A DNA stretch of 64,000 nucleotides, taken from NCBI RefSeq assembly GCF_000247695.1, contig NW_004624805.1:2625586-2689585 (forward strand). The letters run 5' to 3'. The notes under the pieces are model-generated. The model was not told the DNA's origin. It ran no database searches and saw only the letters and a program-made list of their open reading frames with translations. This DNA comes from Heterocephalus glaber (lineage: Eukaryota > Chordata > Mammalia > Rodentia > Bathyergidae). This document shows, one piece after another, positions 21,905 to 54,680 of this stretch; the first letter of the stretch is position 1; each line of letters opens with the position of its first letter. Both the position numbers and the translations under genes were made by a program.

Positions 21905-22002
21905 GGGGGCCAGGGATTTAGCTCAGTGGTTCTGGTGCCTGCCTCCCAAGTGCAAGGTCCTGAGTTTGATCCCCGGTACCAAAAAAAACACAAACAAACA
22001 AA
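21905..22002 (+). mobile_element. ID-type SINE with TSD
   Basis: 'gggggccagggatttagctcagtggttctgg...gagtttgatccccggtacc' plus an A-rich tail. The flanks aacttatttgca and aaccttatttgca form a near-perfect TSD. Confidence 0.9.
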
Positions 22003-22301
22003 ACCTTATTTGCACTAGTCTTTCCAATAGAATGGGCATAACAAGGAGATAATCAAATATCATGGGCATAATTTTTTACTAAATTAGGTAGATACAAAAC
22101 AAAATTTACAAATATATGTATAGTGAGAAGCATTCTAATACAAAAACATCTGAGCCCTTTAAAAATTATCCTAGAATTTGTAATTTACATAATTTTCTTT
22201 TAAAATACATTTTCATTTAAAATATATTCTCAATATATTTATTTTTAATGACAAAATTATTGATACATTCTTGTTCCAAAAACATATATAGTTCAAAATT
22301 A

Positions 22302-22450
22302 TAACCAGGCATGGCAGAACATGCCTGTAATCCTACCACAGGGAGGCTGAGGAGAAGGATCGCCATGAGTTCAAGACCAGCCTGGGAGACATAGTAGGTT
22401 CAAGGCCAGCCTGAACTACAGAGTGAGAACCTCCCCCCCAAAATAACCCC
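22302..22450 (+). mobile_element. B1 SINE with internal tandem duplication, sense
   Basis: 'ccaggcatggcagaacatgcctgtaatcc' begins a B1. The segments 'gttcaagaccagcctgggag' and 'gttcaaggccagcctgaac' are tandem copies about 30 nt apart, the duplication typical of rodent B1. Confidence 0.85.
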
Positions 22451-22464
22451 AAATGAAAAAAAAA

Positions 22465-22880
22465 TATGAAGTATACCCATGTTTATAGCAATACAACTCA
22501 TAATAGCTAAATATTGGAAATGGCCTAAATGTCCATCAACAGATGAGTGGATAAAGAAAATGTAGTATTTATACACATGGAGTACTACTCTGCTATAAAG
22601 AAGGATAAATTTGAGTCATTCATAGAAAAAGGGATGCATCTTGAGACCCTAATTTTAAATGAAATACATCAGACACACAAGCTTTAATATCACATGGTTT
22701 CTCTTATATGAGAAACTCAAAATATTAATTAAAGAGAAAAATAAAAGACAGGTAATAGGAAACAGCAAGATAGACATTTCCAAATGAGAAGACCAAGAGA
22801 TGAAGGGAGTGGGGAGAGAGGGAACGGAAAGGGGAGATAAAAAGACTGTATTTCAAAGATGAGAACACAACATTCCAGCA
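22465..22880 (+). mobile_element. LINE-1 3' end, plus orientation
   Basis: 'aatagctaaatattggaaatggcctaaatgtccatcaacagatgagtggataaagaaaatg' and 'atggagtactactctgctataaagaaggataaatttgagtc' are hallmark ORF2 C-terminal sequences. A purine-rich 3'UTR follows. It is 5'-truncated. Confidence 0.9.
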
Positions 22881-23200
22881 GGTTTATGCTAAACCCGAGA
22901 GGGACCTCTGTGGGCAGAACAGAGATCTCTCAGGGTTTTTCATAGCACTGTTGGTGGCTTTTGAAGGGCTTGGAGCTTGCTGATCTGTGTCCCCTGTAAC
23001 CTGCTGACGCGTCCTGGGGGACTGCTCATGACCTGCGACTCTCCTCTGTGATCTACTGATATGTCCTCCGTGACCCAAGTAAAATGAAACCTGCATTTCT
23101 TTAAGATAGTGGGGTGGGGGGGGCTCATTCGAACTGGCAGTGTCCCTGCCCTGGGTCTATCAGTAATGCCATTTATAAGAGTATCATAAAGAAGAAAAGA
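22880..23200. other. Unassigned GC-richer segment
   Basis: About 300 bp between two L1 pieces with mixed composition. It may be an LTR fragment but shows no clear terminal motif. Confidence 0.3.
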
Positions 23201-23373
23201 CAAATAAATTGAATAAAACTATAATAGCTATACACTAAAAACTGAAAAACATTGTTGAAAGAAATTAATTAAAAAGGGGCATCTCGTTCATGTTTTTGGA
23301 GACTTAATTACTATTGTTATTCCGCATATTAATCCACAGATTTAACATAACCTCTATCAAAATTCCAGCTGTG

Positions 23374-23562
23374 GCCAGGCACAGTGGTACAGGGCTATAA
23401 TCCAGCTATCTGGAAGGCTGAGGTAAAAAGATTGAAAGTTCAAGGTCAGCCTGGAAAACCTGCTGAGATCTTGCCTCCAAATAAAAAATAAAAGGGGTTG
23501 GGATGTAGCTCAGAAGTAGAGTGCTCCTGAGTTTGATCCCTAGTACTGCAAGAAGAAAAACC
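23374..23562 (+). mobile_element. B1-ID compound SINE, nested in L1
   Basis: The B1 half ('ggccaggcacagtggtacagggc') is followed by the ID half ('ggggttgggatgtagctcagaagtagagtgc...gtttgatccctagtactgc') and an A-rich tail. Confidence 0.85.
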
Positions 23563-24572
23563 CAACTGCCTTTGTTTTTTTAATCACCAATTGACAAAGT
23601 GATCCTAAAATTCACAGGAAATGCAGGGACCTAAAATAATGAAAACAATCTTGAAAAAGAACAAAATTGGAGAACTTACACTTCCCATTTAAACCTTATT
23701 TTTTACAAAGCTACATTAATCAAGACAGTGTGATGCAGGCATAGGATAGTCTCATAGATCCCTGGGACAGAATTGAGAATCCAGAAATAAACCATGTACA
23801 TTGGTCACTGACTTGCACAAGGAAGTCGATGCTATTCAGTGTGGGAAAGGAGAACCTTTTCCTTAAACGGTGCTGGGAGAATTGATGTCCACATACGAAA
23901 GAATACGATTTGACACTCACCTCCCATCACATACAAAAATTAATTGAAAATTAATGCAAAATGATCAAAAATCTAAATGTATAAGCTAAAAATATAAAAA
24001 ATCTTAGAAGAAACATGGGCTAAATCTTTATAACCTTGGGTGAGGCAACAAGAAAAAATGGATAAACTGCATTTCATTAAAATTAACTTTTATCTTTCAA
24101 AAGATATCAGGAAAGTGAGAAGACAACCTGCAGAATGAGGTAAAATATTTGTAAATCATATACTGATAAAAGGCTTGTATCCAGAATGTATAAAGAACTC
24201 TTAAAACTCGATAATAAAGAGACAACCCAATTAAAAAATAGGCAAAGAATCTAATTAGACATTTCTCCAAAGAAAATAAACAAATGGCCAATAATTACAT
24301 GAAAAGATGTTCAACATTCATCACAGAAATGCAAATCAAAAGCACGAGATACTACTTCACACACACCAAGATGGCTATCAATAAAAAACAAAATAACAAG
24401 TATTGGCAAAAATGTGCAGAAATTAGAACTCTCACACATTGTTAAAAAGAGTGAAAATGAGAGTCCCTTTGCAAAATAGCCTGGGAGTTTCTTAAAATTA
24501 AACATAATTCCCACATGAACCACCCCTTCTACCCCTAGATACGTACCAAAGAGAAATGAAAACTTATTTTTG

Positions 24573-24598
24573 TATACACACACACACACACACACACA
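24573..24598 (+). repeat. (CA)n microsatellite within L1
   Basis: About 13 CA units inside the old L1. Confidence 0.9.
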
Positions 24599-25109
24599 GA
24601 CACAAATACCTGTCACAAGAATGTTGACAGCTGCCTTATTTGTAACAGCCAAAAGGTGGAAACAACCCAAATGTCCATTAAGCGATGGAAAGGTAAATGT
24701 GTGGTCTATTAATCTATGGGATATTATTTGGCCATAGAAAGGAATGAAGTACAGTACTGATAGATGGTACACTAATGAATGCTTCAACAATCTTGAAAAC
24801 ATTAAGTGAAAGAATCCAGTCGCAAAAGCCTACATATTGTGTGATTCCTTTTCCACAAAATAGTCAAAGTAGGCAATTCCATCAGGAAAGAAAGTAAACA
24901 AGTAGGTCTTAGGGCTGGGGAAATGGGGTGATTGGGGGTGATAATTAAAAGACAGATTCTTTTGGAGGTGATGAAATATTTTAAGATGATTGCTGTAAAA
25001 CTCTGAATATACTAAAAACCACTGGGCAAAACGCCTTAAAGGAGTGAATTTTATGATATACAAAGCAAATGTCAACAAAATTGTTACAAAAAAGAATAAA
25101 GAAATCTTG

Positions 25110-25255
25110 TATCAGAAGCAGTTTTACCTCCCACTTTAGGAGTTGCTCAATTTCTCTATGATTAGTTTCTCTATAAATAAATGGAGATAGCAATTGTTTT
25201 CTACTTCACAAGATAATTGTAAAGATTAAAATAAGAACAATGTCTAGTTAAAAAA
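25110..25255 (-). repeat. MIR-like fragment, antisense
   Basis: 'ttgctcaatttctctatgattagtttctctataaataaatggagatagcaa' followed by 'ttcacaagataattgtaaagattaaaataag' is the reverse of MIR. Confidence 0.6.
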
Positions 25256-25850
25256 AACCCTGTTATGTCATTTATTATACCCTAAGTTTTCCTAGAAGCC
25301 ACTGAACAAATACAGTACCCATTCCTCCACCTCGTTATTGTAAATGCGATACAAACCCTTCGAAGTTATCTTTTCTTTGGAGAAATTTTAGGTACACTGT
25401 GTTCAATACGTTTTGGAAGTTAGGTGCTGTATTTACTTTGGAATTTTTAAGTCGTGTTCACTTTTTCTCCCTAATGACATTTATGGAAATTGAAACTTTC
25501 TTGTTTTGGAAGTGAAGGAACATAGTCTTATTAGTAGTATATACTTCTTAGAAATGTACAGAAATTGGGGGGCGCAAATTCAAAACCAAGCCAGCCATAT
25601 AAATCATGCTACATGGATGGTGACACTTCGGAAAAGATGCTGTAGTGTTTGAAACTTGTGTTTTGTAGGGGACTAAAAATAGCACTGGAACTGAAAATAA
25701 ACTATTATATTGTAAAATTGGAATACTACTACTTACCTCAAAAGAACACAATAAAACAAATGCCTACATTCAAGCCACGTAAATGTATCTGTAATCTCAA
25801 ACCTGTTCATTCCTGCCTCAAGTTGGTTTTATAAGTGAACGTCTTTCTTC
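25255..25850. other. Intergenic immediately upstream of MTPAP
   Basis: AT-rich with no recognisable element. The composition changes sharply to CpG-rich at about 25.86 kb. Confidence 0.45.
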
Positions 25851-25890
25851 TAATTTGACCCTCGAGGGTTCCTGTTGTTTCCGTCTCAGC

Positions 25891-25900
25891 GCGCATGCGC
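25891..25900. promoter_or_regulatory. MTPAP: NRF1-type palindrome GCGCATGCGC
   Basis: It matches the NRF1 core (GCGCATGCGC). NRF1 is the classic activator of nuclear genes for mitochondrial function, which fits MTPAP's role in mitochondrial RNA metabolism. Binding here is inferred from the motif. Confidence 0.65.
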
Positions 25901-25934
25901 AGAAACCAGCTGTCCTTTCGGCCTCGCTTTGACA

Positions 25935-47314
<21,380 letters not shown>

Positions 47315-47730
47315 ACAGTTGGTACTCAGACATAATGGTTGCTGTTTTGTGTTCAGAACTGGTTTTGTCCTGTGACCCGGCCTGTGGAGGGCCTAGAACT
47401 GGTGTCCCCAAGTTCTGCAGACCTCCCGTATCATCTGATGTCACTTTGTGCGAATTTTTCATTGGCCCTAACCCTGACCTGAAGTTCTGGAACATTTTCA
47501 GTCTGACCAGTCTGACACATGGGTGGCATTTTATTAAACAGAAGTCACAGGAATGGAGGAATGTAGATTGAAATGTCCTTTAAATGAGCTACACAAAGTG
47601 AGTGGTAAAAGTCAATTTTAGAATCAAACCATTGTTGATATCCACATCATTCCCAGGTTGGGAAACATTTAAAAGGACTTCTAGTTACGTACATATGAAG
47701 ATAAATACAATAAAACTTCAAAATTTGGTA
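47315..47730 (+). other. MTPAP: MTPAP 3'UTR (minimal)
   Basis: The first AATAAA after the stop is at 47709-47714, a candidate for proximal polyadenylation. Later AATAAA matches at 49032 and 49318 could serve longer forms. The true end cannot be read from the sequence. Confidence 0.5.
47709..47714 (+). terminator. MTPAP: Candidate MTPAP polyadenylation signal AATAAA
   Basis: Canonical hexamer about 395 nt after the stop codon; a GT/T-rich stretch follows at 47727-47775. Confidence 0.5.
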
Positions 47731-48008
47731 GTACTCTTATAGTATGTGTTTTTCTGTTTTTCAAGCAGTTTTCTTTTTTTTTAAGCAAAGTTTTCTTAAT
47801 CACATATAAATTAAAACAGGTTGGTACTGATACCCAAAAATATTTTAAAAATATATAAATGCAGATACTTTAATACTACATTCTAAGTGTTCTAAATTAA
47901 ATATGTAAAAATACTGATACATTGTTTCTAAAATACCAGTTTTCCTATTTTTGAGAAATCATGTTTCTACTAAAGTGTAATACACTGTTCCCAATATCCC
48001 TTCACTTC

Positions 48009-48092
48009 TTTTTTTTTTTTGATATCGGGGATCAAACTCAGGACCTTGCGCTTGCGCAGCAGGCGGCGGCACCACTGAGCTAAATCCCCTAA
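48009..48092 (-). mobile_element. ID-type SINE, antisense, with TSD
   Basis: Poly(T), 'gatatcggggatcaaactcaggacc...caccactgagctaaatcccc', between copies of cccttcacttctttt. Confidence 0.92.
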
Positions 48093-48319
48093 ACCCCTTC
48101 ACTTCTTTTGAGAATTCTCTTCCTACTGTAGGAACTGGCAGGGAGGAAGGAAGGAAAGGTGAGGAGAGGAGAGAGAAAGCTGTAACTTTCAGTTTAAGAA
48201 GCAAATAATATCATTCCAGGCCCCAAATGCTTTGCTTTACAGCCCTGATAATAGTGCCCACTTCACTAGATAACTGTGAATGCGAGGTGCACAAGGTTAG
48301 GTAGGCCCCATGTTAAATG

Positions 48320-48581
48320 TGCCTTAACCTGAAATGCTTAGAAACAGTGTACCAGACATTTCTGGCTTCTTCCAATATATGCTTGTACCTGGTAAATTAT
48401 CTTGAGGATAGGACCCAAGTCTAAACATAAAGTTAACTGATGGTTTGCAAGTGCCTTATACATACCCTAGTAATTTTTTACAATGTATATAATAACATGG
48501 TTTATGAAACAAAGTTTTGGTGCAGAATTTTCCACTTATGGGACCGTGCTGGCATTTGAATTGGGATAGCCAACCCTATTT
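48320..48581 (+). mobile_element. MITE-like non-autonomous DNA transposon
   Basis: 'cctgaaatgcttagaaacagtg', 'aggataggacccaagtctaaacat' and 'attgggatagccaaccc' give left, middle and right parts of one element. It is the most complete of three copies in the window. Confidence 0.65.
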
Positions 48582-48599
48582 CTCTTTAGTTTTGACTTT

Positions 48600-51160
48600 C
48601 AAGTATTTGTTGTATGTAATTATTTTTCTCACTACCCAAAATTCAGATTTAAAGTTTGTAGTGGTTTTAAGAAATTTTGCACTTAAATGTTAAGTCAGAA
48701 ATTATAGTGAACCCTGCTTGAGTGTTTTGAGGCCCTCAGCAATAGACCTGCTACGAAGCAAGTAAGTTCTGTCTCCACATGGCTGTGCTGTTGGGTCTTG
48801 CAACTGAATCCAAACAAGTATCAGTGTTCTCTAATACAGGCAGTATCCTGAAACTGAAATGCGTTCTTCATTTGTTCTTTAATTAAGTTTATTTTAGGGG
48901 GCTAGAAATCAGTACTGATTTAAAACGTTTATAGTTAAGTGTTTCTCAGTGATGATTTTTCTTTCTATTTGTAGATGTTTGATCAGACATTTTCTTTTCT
49001 AGCTTGGCGTTAAATCTAGACGGATTACTTAAATAAAATATGTGTATGTATCAGCATTTTCTTTTTTATAATTTATAGGAAAAGCCTGACACTATAGGTC
49101 TGTTTTACTTTTCAGAACGAAATTCAATTATGTGATGAACTTTAATCTTGAAACATTTTTAATATACCCTTTTAAATTCTATTTAACAATATAGACTTCA
49201 GACAAATATATTTTCCTATAATTTCAGTGTATCACATCCCAAATTTTTAGTGCAATTTTTGTATCACAAGGATAAATCTGCATATATTTGCCATTACTAT
49301 TAATTAAAACTAATTACAATAAAAATTTTCAAGGTTTTTCTTCTCTAGCTATATCTAGGCTTTAACAGTAGCTGTCGCCTATAATGAGTTTTATTTAGTA
49401 TGTGAAAATTTGATACAAGATTACCTAGGTCAAGTTGATTTCAGCCATGTATCATTTTAGGTTTTTTTTTTTTTTTTTATACTGGAGATCGAACTCAGGT
49501 CCTTGTGCTTGTGAGGCAGGCAGCGGAACCACTGAGCTAAATCCCTGGCCTGTCATTTCAGATTTTATAGCCCACGAGTATAATTCCTGAGGTTATTACC
49601 CATCTTTAGGAAATAAGAAAACTGGCCAGGAAAATCTTAGGAAATGAGAAGTAAGTAGCTATAGACATTCTAAAAAAATAATGTGTATTCTATCTCATTC
49701 ACAAAACTTTAGTAATTATAGTGCAGAAGGCAAAATAAGGACAGTTGAAAGAAGGCATTTTTCCTAATATCATTCAGTATTTACCCCTTCTTTCTTTTGT
49801 TCTTCACTTTTAAGAGAGCAGGATTGGATTTTTCATGTTGCTAGAGTTTCCTTGACCTCAAAATTAGAGCCACATTTGATTCCTTACAGTCTGCTGGTAC
49901 CATTGTAGGGAAAGTCTGCAGTTGCACATACAAATAAGCGAACAGTGACTGCAGTAAAGCAATCAAAAGGAGCAAGCAGCTTGTCCATATAGCAGCTCTC
50001 AGCTTTCTAGAGTTTGGCAGTCATTGGTAGGCAGCTGCTGTGGTGGGTCAGTCTGTCCCTCAGCAAATGTTACAGGAGTGGAACCTTCAAAATGCTCCAG
50101 AAGGGAAGAAAACATGGCTGGCTGGAATGATCAGATAGGGTGAGTAGATCCTGAAGGGATGTGGGTAAGTGGAGAAATTGAGGATTATCATTCTGGGAAG
50201 AGGGAACAAGTCCTTAGGAGTCAGGGTGAAGCATCTGCACCATGATGAAGAGTGAGTTTGAGTGTGATCATGAAAGATGCAGGTTAAGGAGGTTGAGTGT
50301 GTCTTCAGCAGCAAACCATTGGTATTTTGTGTGTGTACCCACACACACACACAGCAGTAATAAAAATCAGTGTTTCTAGGAAATTAATCTGTTGATAACA
50401 GGTAGATTTAGATCAGTCTTTTTTTTCTTTTAATAGCAAAGTCAAGTACCATAGGCCCCATCATTAATTTAAATACAATCTGACTATTAATTTCCATAAA
50501 GGTCCAGAAGCTGACTCTTATACCCTAGAAGAGCCTTTCTTAGTATTTAGTAAGGAACTAAAGCTTAGGAAGTTTAAAGCTATCAACCGAAAGTAATAGG
50601 TCGTAACATAATTTTATGTAAAGCCTTATTAATAAATTCTTTGCAACATATACTTGGAAAGTAATGAAAACATGACACAAAATTGCTTTCACCTTGGTAT
50701 GATGTTGGGAAATTTATTTTAAGTACTTCAAAAGTTTATTTTGGTTTCCATGCTGAATTCAATTACTTTTGGATACAGATTCCAAAGAATATAAACATTA
50801 CAATATCCCTTTGGAATTTCTGTGGAGCAACTCCCAGAAAATGTCTGCTGTAGATAGAATCTTTAATCTGTAGTATCTGTGACTCAGGATATACAAAATC
50901 ACAGATTATTAAAAAATACACTTCATATTTTAACTCTGATTGTTCCTGTTTTATATCTTGTGTGTGTGTATCCACCCACTTGAAGATTAAAGACATTATT
51001 CATTTTTTACTCGGATAAATAGATTTAAACTTTCTTCCCCTACAGGCAAAGTTTTTTAAGCTTCAGAATGTGCTGAGGCCTGTTTTAAAGAGAGTATCAG
51101 ATAACAGCTTGACACTGGAAATAATGTAGTGTGGTGAATATGTGATCTGCTAAATACGGG
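48600..51160. other. Downstream intergenic, no gene seen
   Basis: AT-rich DNA with one antisense ID SINE (49.46 kb) and a short AC run at 50.34 kb. No conserved open frame seen. Confidence 0.45.
49463..49552 (-). mobile_element. ID-type SINE, antisense, with TSD
   Basis: Long poly(T) and 'tactggagatcgaactcaggtccttgtgcttgtgagg...ccactgagctaaatccctggcc'. The flanks tcattttaggttttt and tcatttcagatttt form an aged TSD. Confidence 0.92.
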
Positions 51161-51164
51161 AAGA

Positions 51165-51333
51165 GCATCATGTCAGCTTTCGGAAAGCTTTGGATTTCAG
51201 AGCATTTTGGATTACGGATTTTCCAATTAGGCATGTTCAAATCTGTGCAAGATATTCCATAGTGAGAAACACTGAAATCTAAAACACTTTGGTCCCGAGC
51301 ATTTCACGTAAGGGGATAGTCAACCTGTGTCTA
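51165..51333 (+). mobile_element. MITE-like DNA transposon, internally deleted
   Basis: 'gatttcagagcattttggattacggattttcc' followed by 'aaatctaaaacactttggtcccgagcatttcacgtaaggggatagtcaacctg' joins the two ends of the family seen at 19.6 and 48.3 kb. Confidence 0.65.
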
Positions 51334-51339
51334 ATTTGG

Positions 51340-52300
51340 AATAGGTTAAGTCTAAGTTAATGAAAACTAAAGTTCTGAATTATTTTTATCTGATCTTATT
51401 TTGAAGTTTGCAACATTGAAAACTTCCTGTAATATGTTCTGTCAAATGGAGCAAATTAGTAAAATCACAAATTATCTGCATTCTGTTCCCCGTCACTAAA
51501 ATTTTTTTAACATGTTAAAATTGTTAGTACAATGGAAGTCTTAAGATTTCTGAAGCTGTTCCTATTACAGAGTTACTGGTTCTTGACTTAGTTTAATGCA
51601 GCTTAATGACCGAGGTCTTAACCTTTCTTAGAGAGTGGTATGAAAAGGCACAATGACATGTTTTCAGGTTTTACACTGACTTTTAAAAGTGCCAGTAGAA
51701 GGTGGATTATGAAGCTGGCTGATGTATTATGAGGGAAGCAAGCCTACCAATAGTTTAATAAAACTTTCTATGGAGAACTTTGAACACAAGCAAAAGTAAA
51801 CTAAAGAGTGTAATGAACTTGCATGAATCTAGTATCTATTTTTACAGTTAACTCATGGTAAATTGTCTTTAATTAATAACTACATTAACTTACCACTTTT
51901 ATTTTAAGCAAATTGCAGTCATTTGCCCGTTTTGTATATCAGTATCTCTAAAGGATGAAAACTTTGGTTCTAATGATAAGTACAAAGCCATTGTCATACC
52001 TAAATGAAAGCTAATTTTTAATAGCATCAAATTACTGTCCACGTGTCCAGTTGTTTTGTGAATATCACAGTTTCTTTTCCCTAAGTGCATTTGGATTGGG
52101 GTCCAGTCACAGCCACGTGGTGTGACTGATTGGTTTGTTTCTTAAGTACTTTGCTCAAGGTTTCTTCATGTCTTTTTTCTTCTCCCTTAGTTTATTGAAG
52201 ATACCGGGTTGTTTGTTGACAGAGTTTGCCACAACATAGATTGTGCTATTTATGTCAGCATATAAATCATACCTGGAGGTGCTCAATATTATTTACTTAT
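51340..52300. other. Intergenic, no gene seen
   Basis: AT-rich; nothing recognisable. Confidence 0.4.
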
Positions 52301-53430
52301 AATAACTTCTATTGATTTTAGAAACCTGATCAGTTTCTGTTCAAACACAGCTTTGATTCCATTTGCCTTTATTCCTCTAGGATTCCAGCTACATTTGGTA
52401 GAACTTTTTGCTTAATTCCCTATGTCTCTTACATGCTTTCCTGTTCTTTTCTACCCTCTCGTCTCCATTCTAGTTGCTTCTTTCTGATCTACAGTATAGT
52501 TTAACAGTTTTCTAAGTGTTCAATTGTGTCTAGTTTTTAAAATCCATTTACTGAATTCTCTATTTGAGTAGTTTTAATTTTCAGTTCTAGAATTTCCATT
52601 TGGTACTTTTTTACATTTCTCCCCCAATTTTCTGTCAAAATCTTAAGGTTTTTAAAATTTCCTTTTATTACACGTAGTTATTTGAAAGCCTGTGCTCACA
52701 GCTAAATCATCTAGTTCCCCTGTGGACCTGTTTATATTTTTTATCATACTTGTCCTCTCCTAGTATACCTGCTAGTGGTGTTGGTGATTATTTTGTGGTT
52801 TATTATTTGTTGTTGTTGTTTTTGGTATCGGGGATTGAACTTGGGACCTTGCGCTTTCGAGGCAGGCAGCCGTACCACTGAGCTATATCCCCAGCCCTAT
52901 TTTGTCTTTTGACCTTGTAAAAAATAGGAATTACTTTGAGGGAGGCTGGTGTTATTTTTTATTCAGAAAGGGTTTATTTGTACTTCCGGAAGGTATGTAT
53001 GGGGGAATTTGATACTGGGTCACTATTCCAGGAAGGCTTTGAGATTCTGAATTTGGATTCAGTCCCTGACTGTAGCCTGTCTTTACTCCCAGACCGAAGT
53101 AGTGTGGTGCTGAAGGTCTCCAACCGAAGCCCCTCCCTGGTAGACTGAGCTTGTGTCTGCTGTCTTTGCATTTCCTTTGAAAGCTCTGCTCAGCTCTGAA
53201 CTACCCCACCAGCAGATGTCCCTGGGACGAGAGCAGCCCCGGAGGCTGGGCTCACCTCTGCAGTATTTGCTTATGTCTCTGCAGTCCTGTAACTTTTTAC
53301 TGCTTTCCCAGTATTCTGATGCTTTCACGTGGCTGATTTTGTTTTGCCCAGTTTTTCTAGTTGTTTTCAGTGAGAGCTGCTGAATATTGCCTGGTCTGCT
53401 ATTACTACAAACCACTGAGTTCTTTTAGAT
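52300..53430 (-). mobile_element. Old LINE-1 3' region, antisense, split by an ID SINE
   Basis: 'tcagttctagaatttccatttggtac' and 'gattttgttttgcccagtttttctagttgttttcagtgag' are reverse phrases from old mammalian L1 3'UTRs. Open frames inside it are fortuitous. Confidence 0.65.
52811..52898 (-). mobile_element. ID-type SINE nested in old L1, antisense
   Basis: 'ttggtatcggggattgaacttgggaccttgcgc...accactgagctatatccccagcc'. Confidence 0.9.
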
Positions 53431-54667
53431 CCCAGTTTCTGATCCCCGTACACTTTTGTATCCTTATGGAGATACGTATCATTCTATTAGTTTGTTTCCT
53501 TGTAAGGAGCTTTCAGAGGATGCCTGGCTTGCCACCGCCTCTGCAGTTGGGCTGAGGAGCACAGTGCCAACATCTGCCTGGCGTTAATGCCTTGTTCACC
53601 ACCGAGGAAAGCAGCGTACTGAGAATGTTATTCTATGCTGTGCTCCAGGAGTGAGAAATTGCCAGCATTTATTTCTGGTCTGTGATTTCCTCACAGGATT
53701 TTGTACATGTCAATTCAAAGCTTAATTTATGCCATGTGTGAATGTATGTACGAATTTCCAAATAAGAATGGGAAAAATATCTTCTTTTCCCAACCATATT
53801 GAGACACCTTAAACAACTAGGAAATACAATACTTCTTCCAGTTTTCCAAAATATTTATCTGGGCTGAGACCAAGAATGAAGCATTTTAGGCCAAAGTGCC
53901 TTTTGAAAACACTATGATTTATAAGTAAGCTTAGAAAATCTCCTTTGTACTTTGAACATATGTTATTATTGGGTTATTTTCTTCATCAAAATGGCGCATT
54001 TTTTACTGAGATGAAATAACTTAGGTGTTTGTATATTAGAGTCATTTATTTCTGTGATACGTGATTATTTCATGATTGTAGTTGTGTTATCAGCCTATAT
54101 TTGTTTAGGTTAAAGACTTAATAATTAGAAAATTTTGAGTTATCAACTTACATTTATCACTTGCTATATACTCATTTCTGTATTAGAGAGTTTTTAATTG
54201 AAATCTTTTAATATTTAACAGATATTTCATGTGGACTCTGACATTACTTGTCCTTATGTTGATTGCTCTGGACAAAAAGTGCTTTAAACATCTTGATTCT
54301 TTAGGATCAAGGAGTTTGGGTCAAATTGTGTTCATTTGGGATCAAATTTGTGTTAAGCAATATTTGAATCTAAATGTAGCTTAAAATGTTTCTTAGTTTT
54401 AAAACCTTTTGTAGTTCCCATTTTCTAAGCAATATTAGCTATATTTGATCTTCCAGAGGAAAAAAGATTTGACTATGATTGAATATGTGCAGTACCATCC
54501 TGGAATAAATTTTATTCATAGATTAATAAAATATGTGGAGCATGATTTAAGAGGAAATATTTTAGGCCATTAAATTTAGTTACATAAGCTACAGTCTGTT
54601 TTAAATTCTGTGCAACTAAAATCTGTTTTGCTTTAAAAGGAAAAAGTTCAAATTACACTGGAAAATG
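53430..54667. other. Intergenic, no gene seen
   Basis: AT-rich; no recognisable feature. Confidence 0.4.
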
Positions 54668-54680
54668 TAGTGTATTATTT

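Larger units (their letters stand above)
23280..25095 (+). mobile_element. Old LINE-1 (ORF2 and 3' region), plus orientation, split by a SINE
   Basis: The body begins with 'aaaattccagct' at about 23.36 kb and resumes after the SINE with 'gcaaaatgatcaaaaatctaaatgt'. L1 phrases follow, such as 'catttcattaaaattaac', 'acatttctccaaagaaaataaacaaatggccaata' and 'acaacccaaatgtccattaagcgatgg'. Many frame breaks make it non-functional. A B1-ID SINE is inserted at 23374-23562 and a CA microsatellite at 24573-24598. Confidence 0.85.

Noticed and set aside
52936..53148. 70-codon open frame 'MREAGVIFYSERVYLYFRKV...'
   Set aside because: It lies inside an old antisense L1 3' region.
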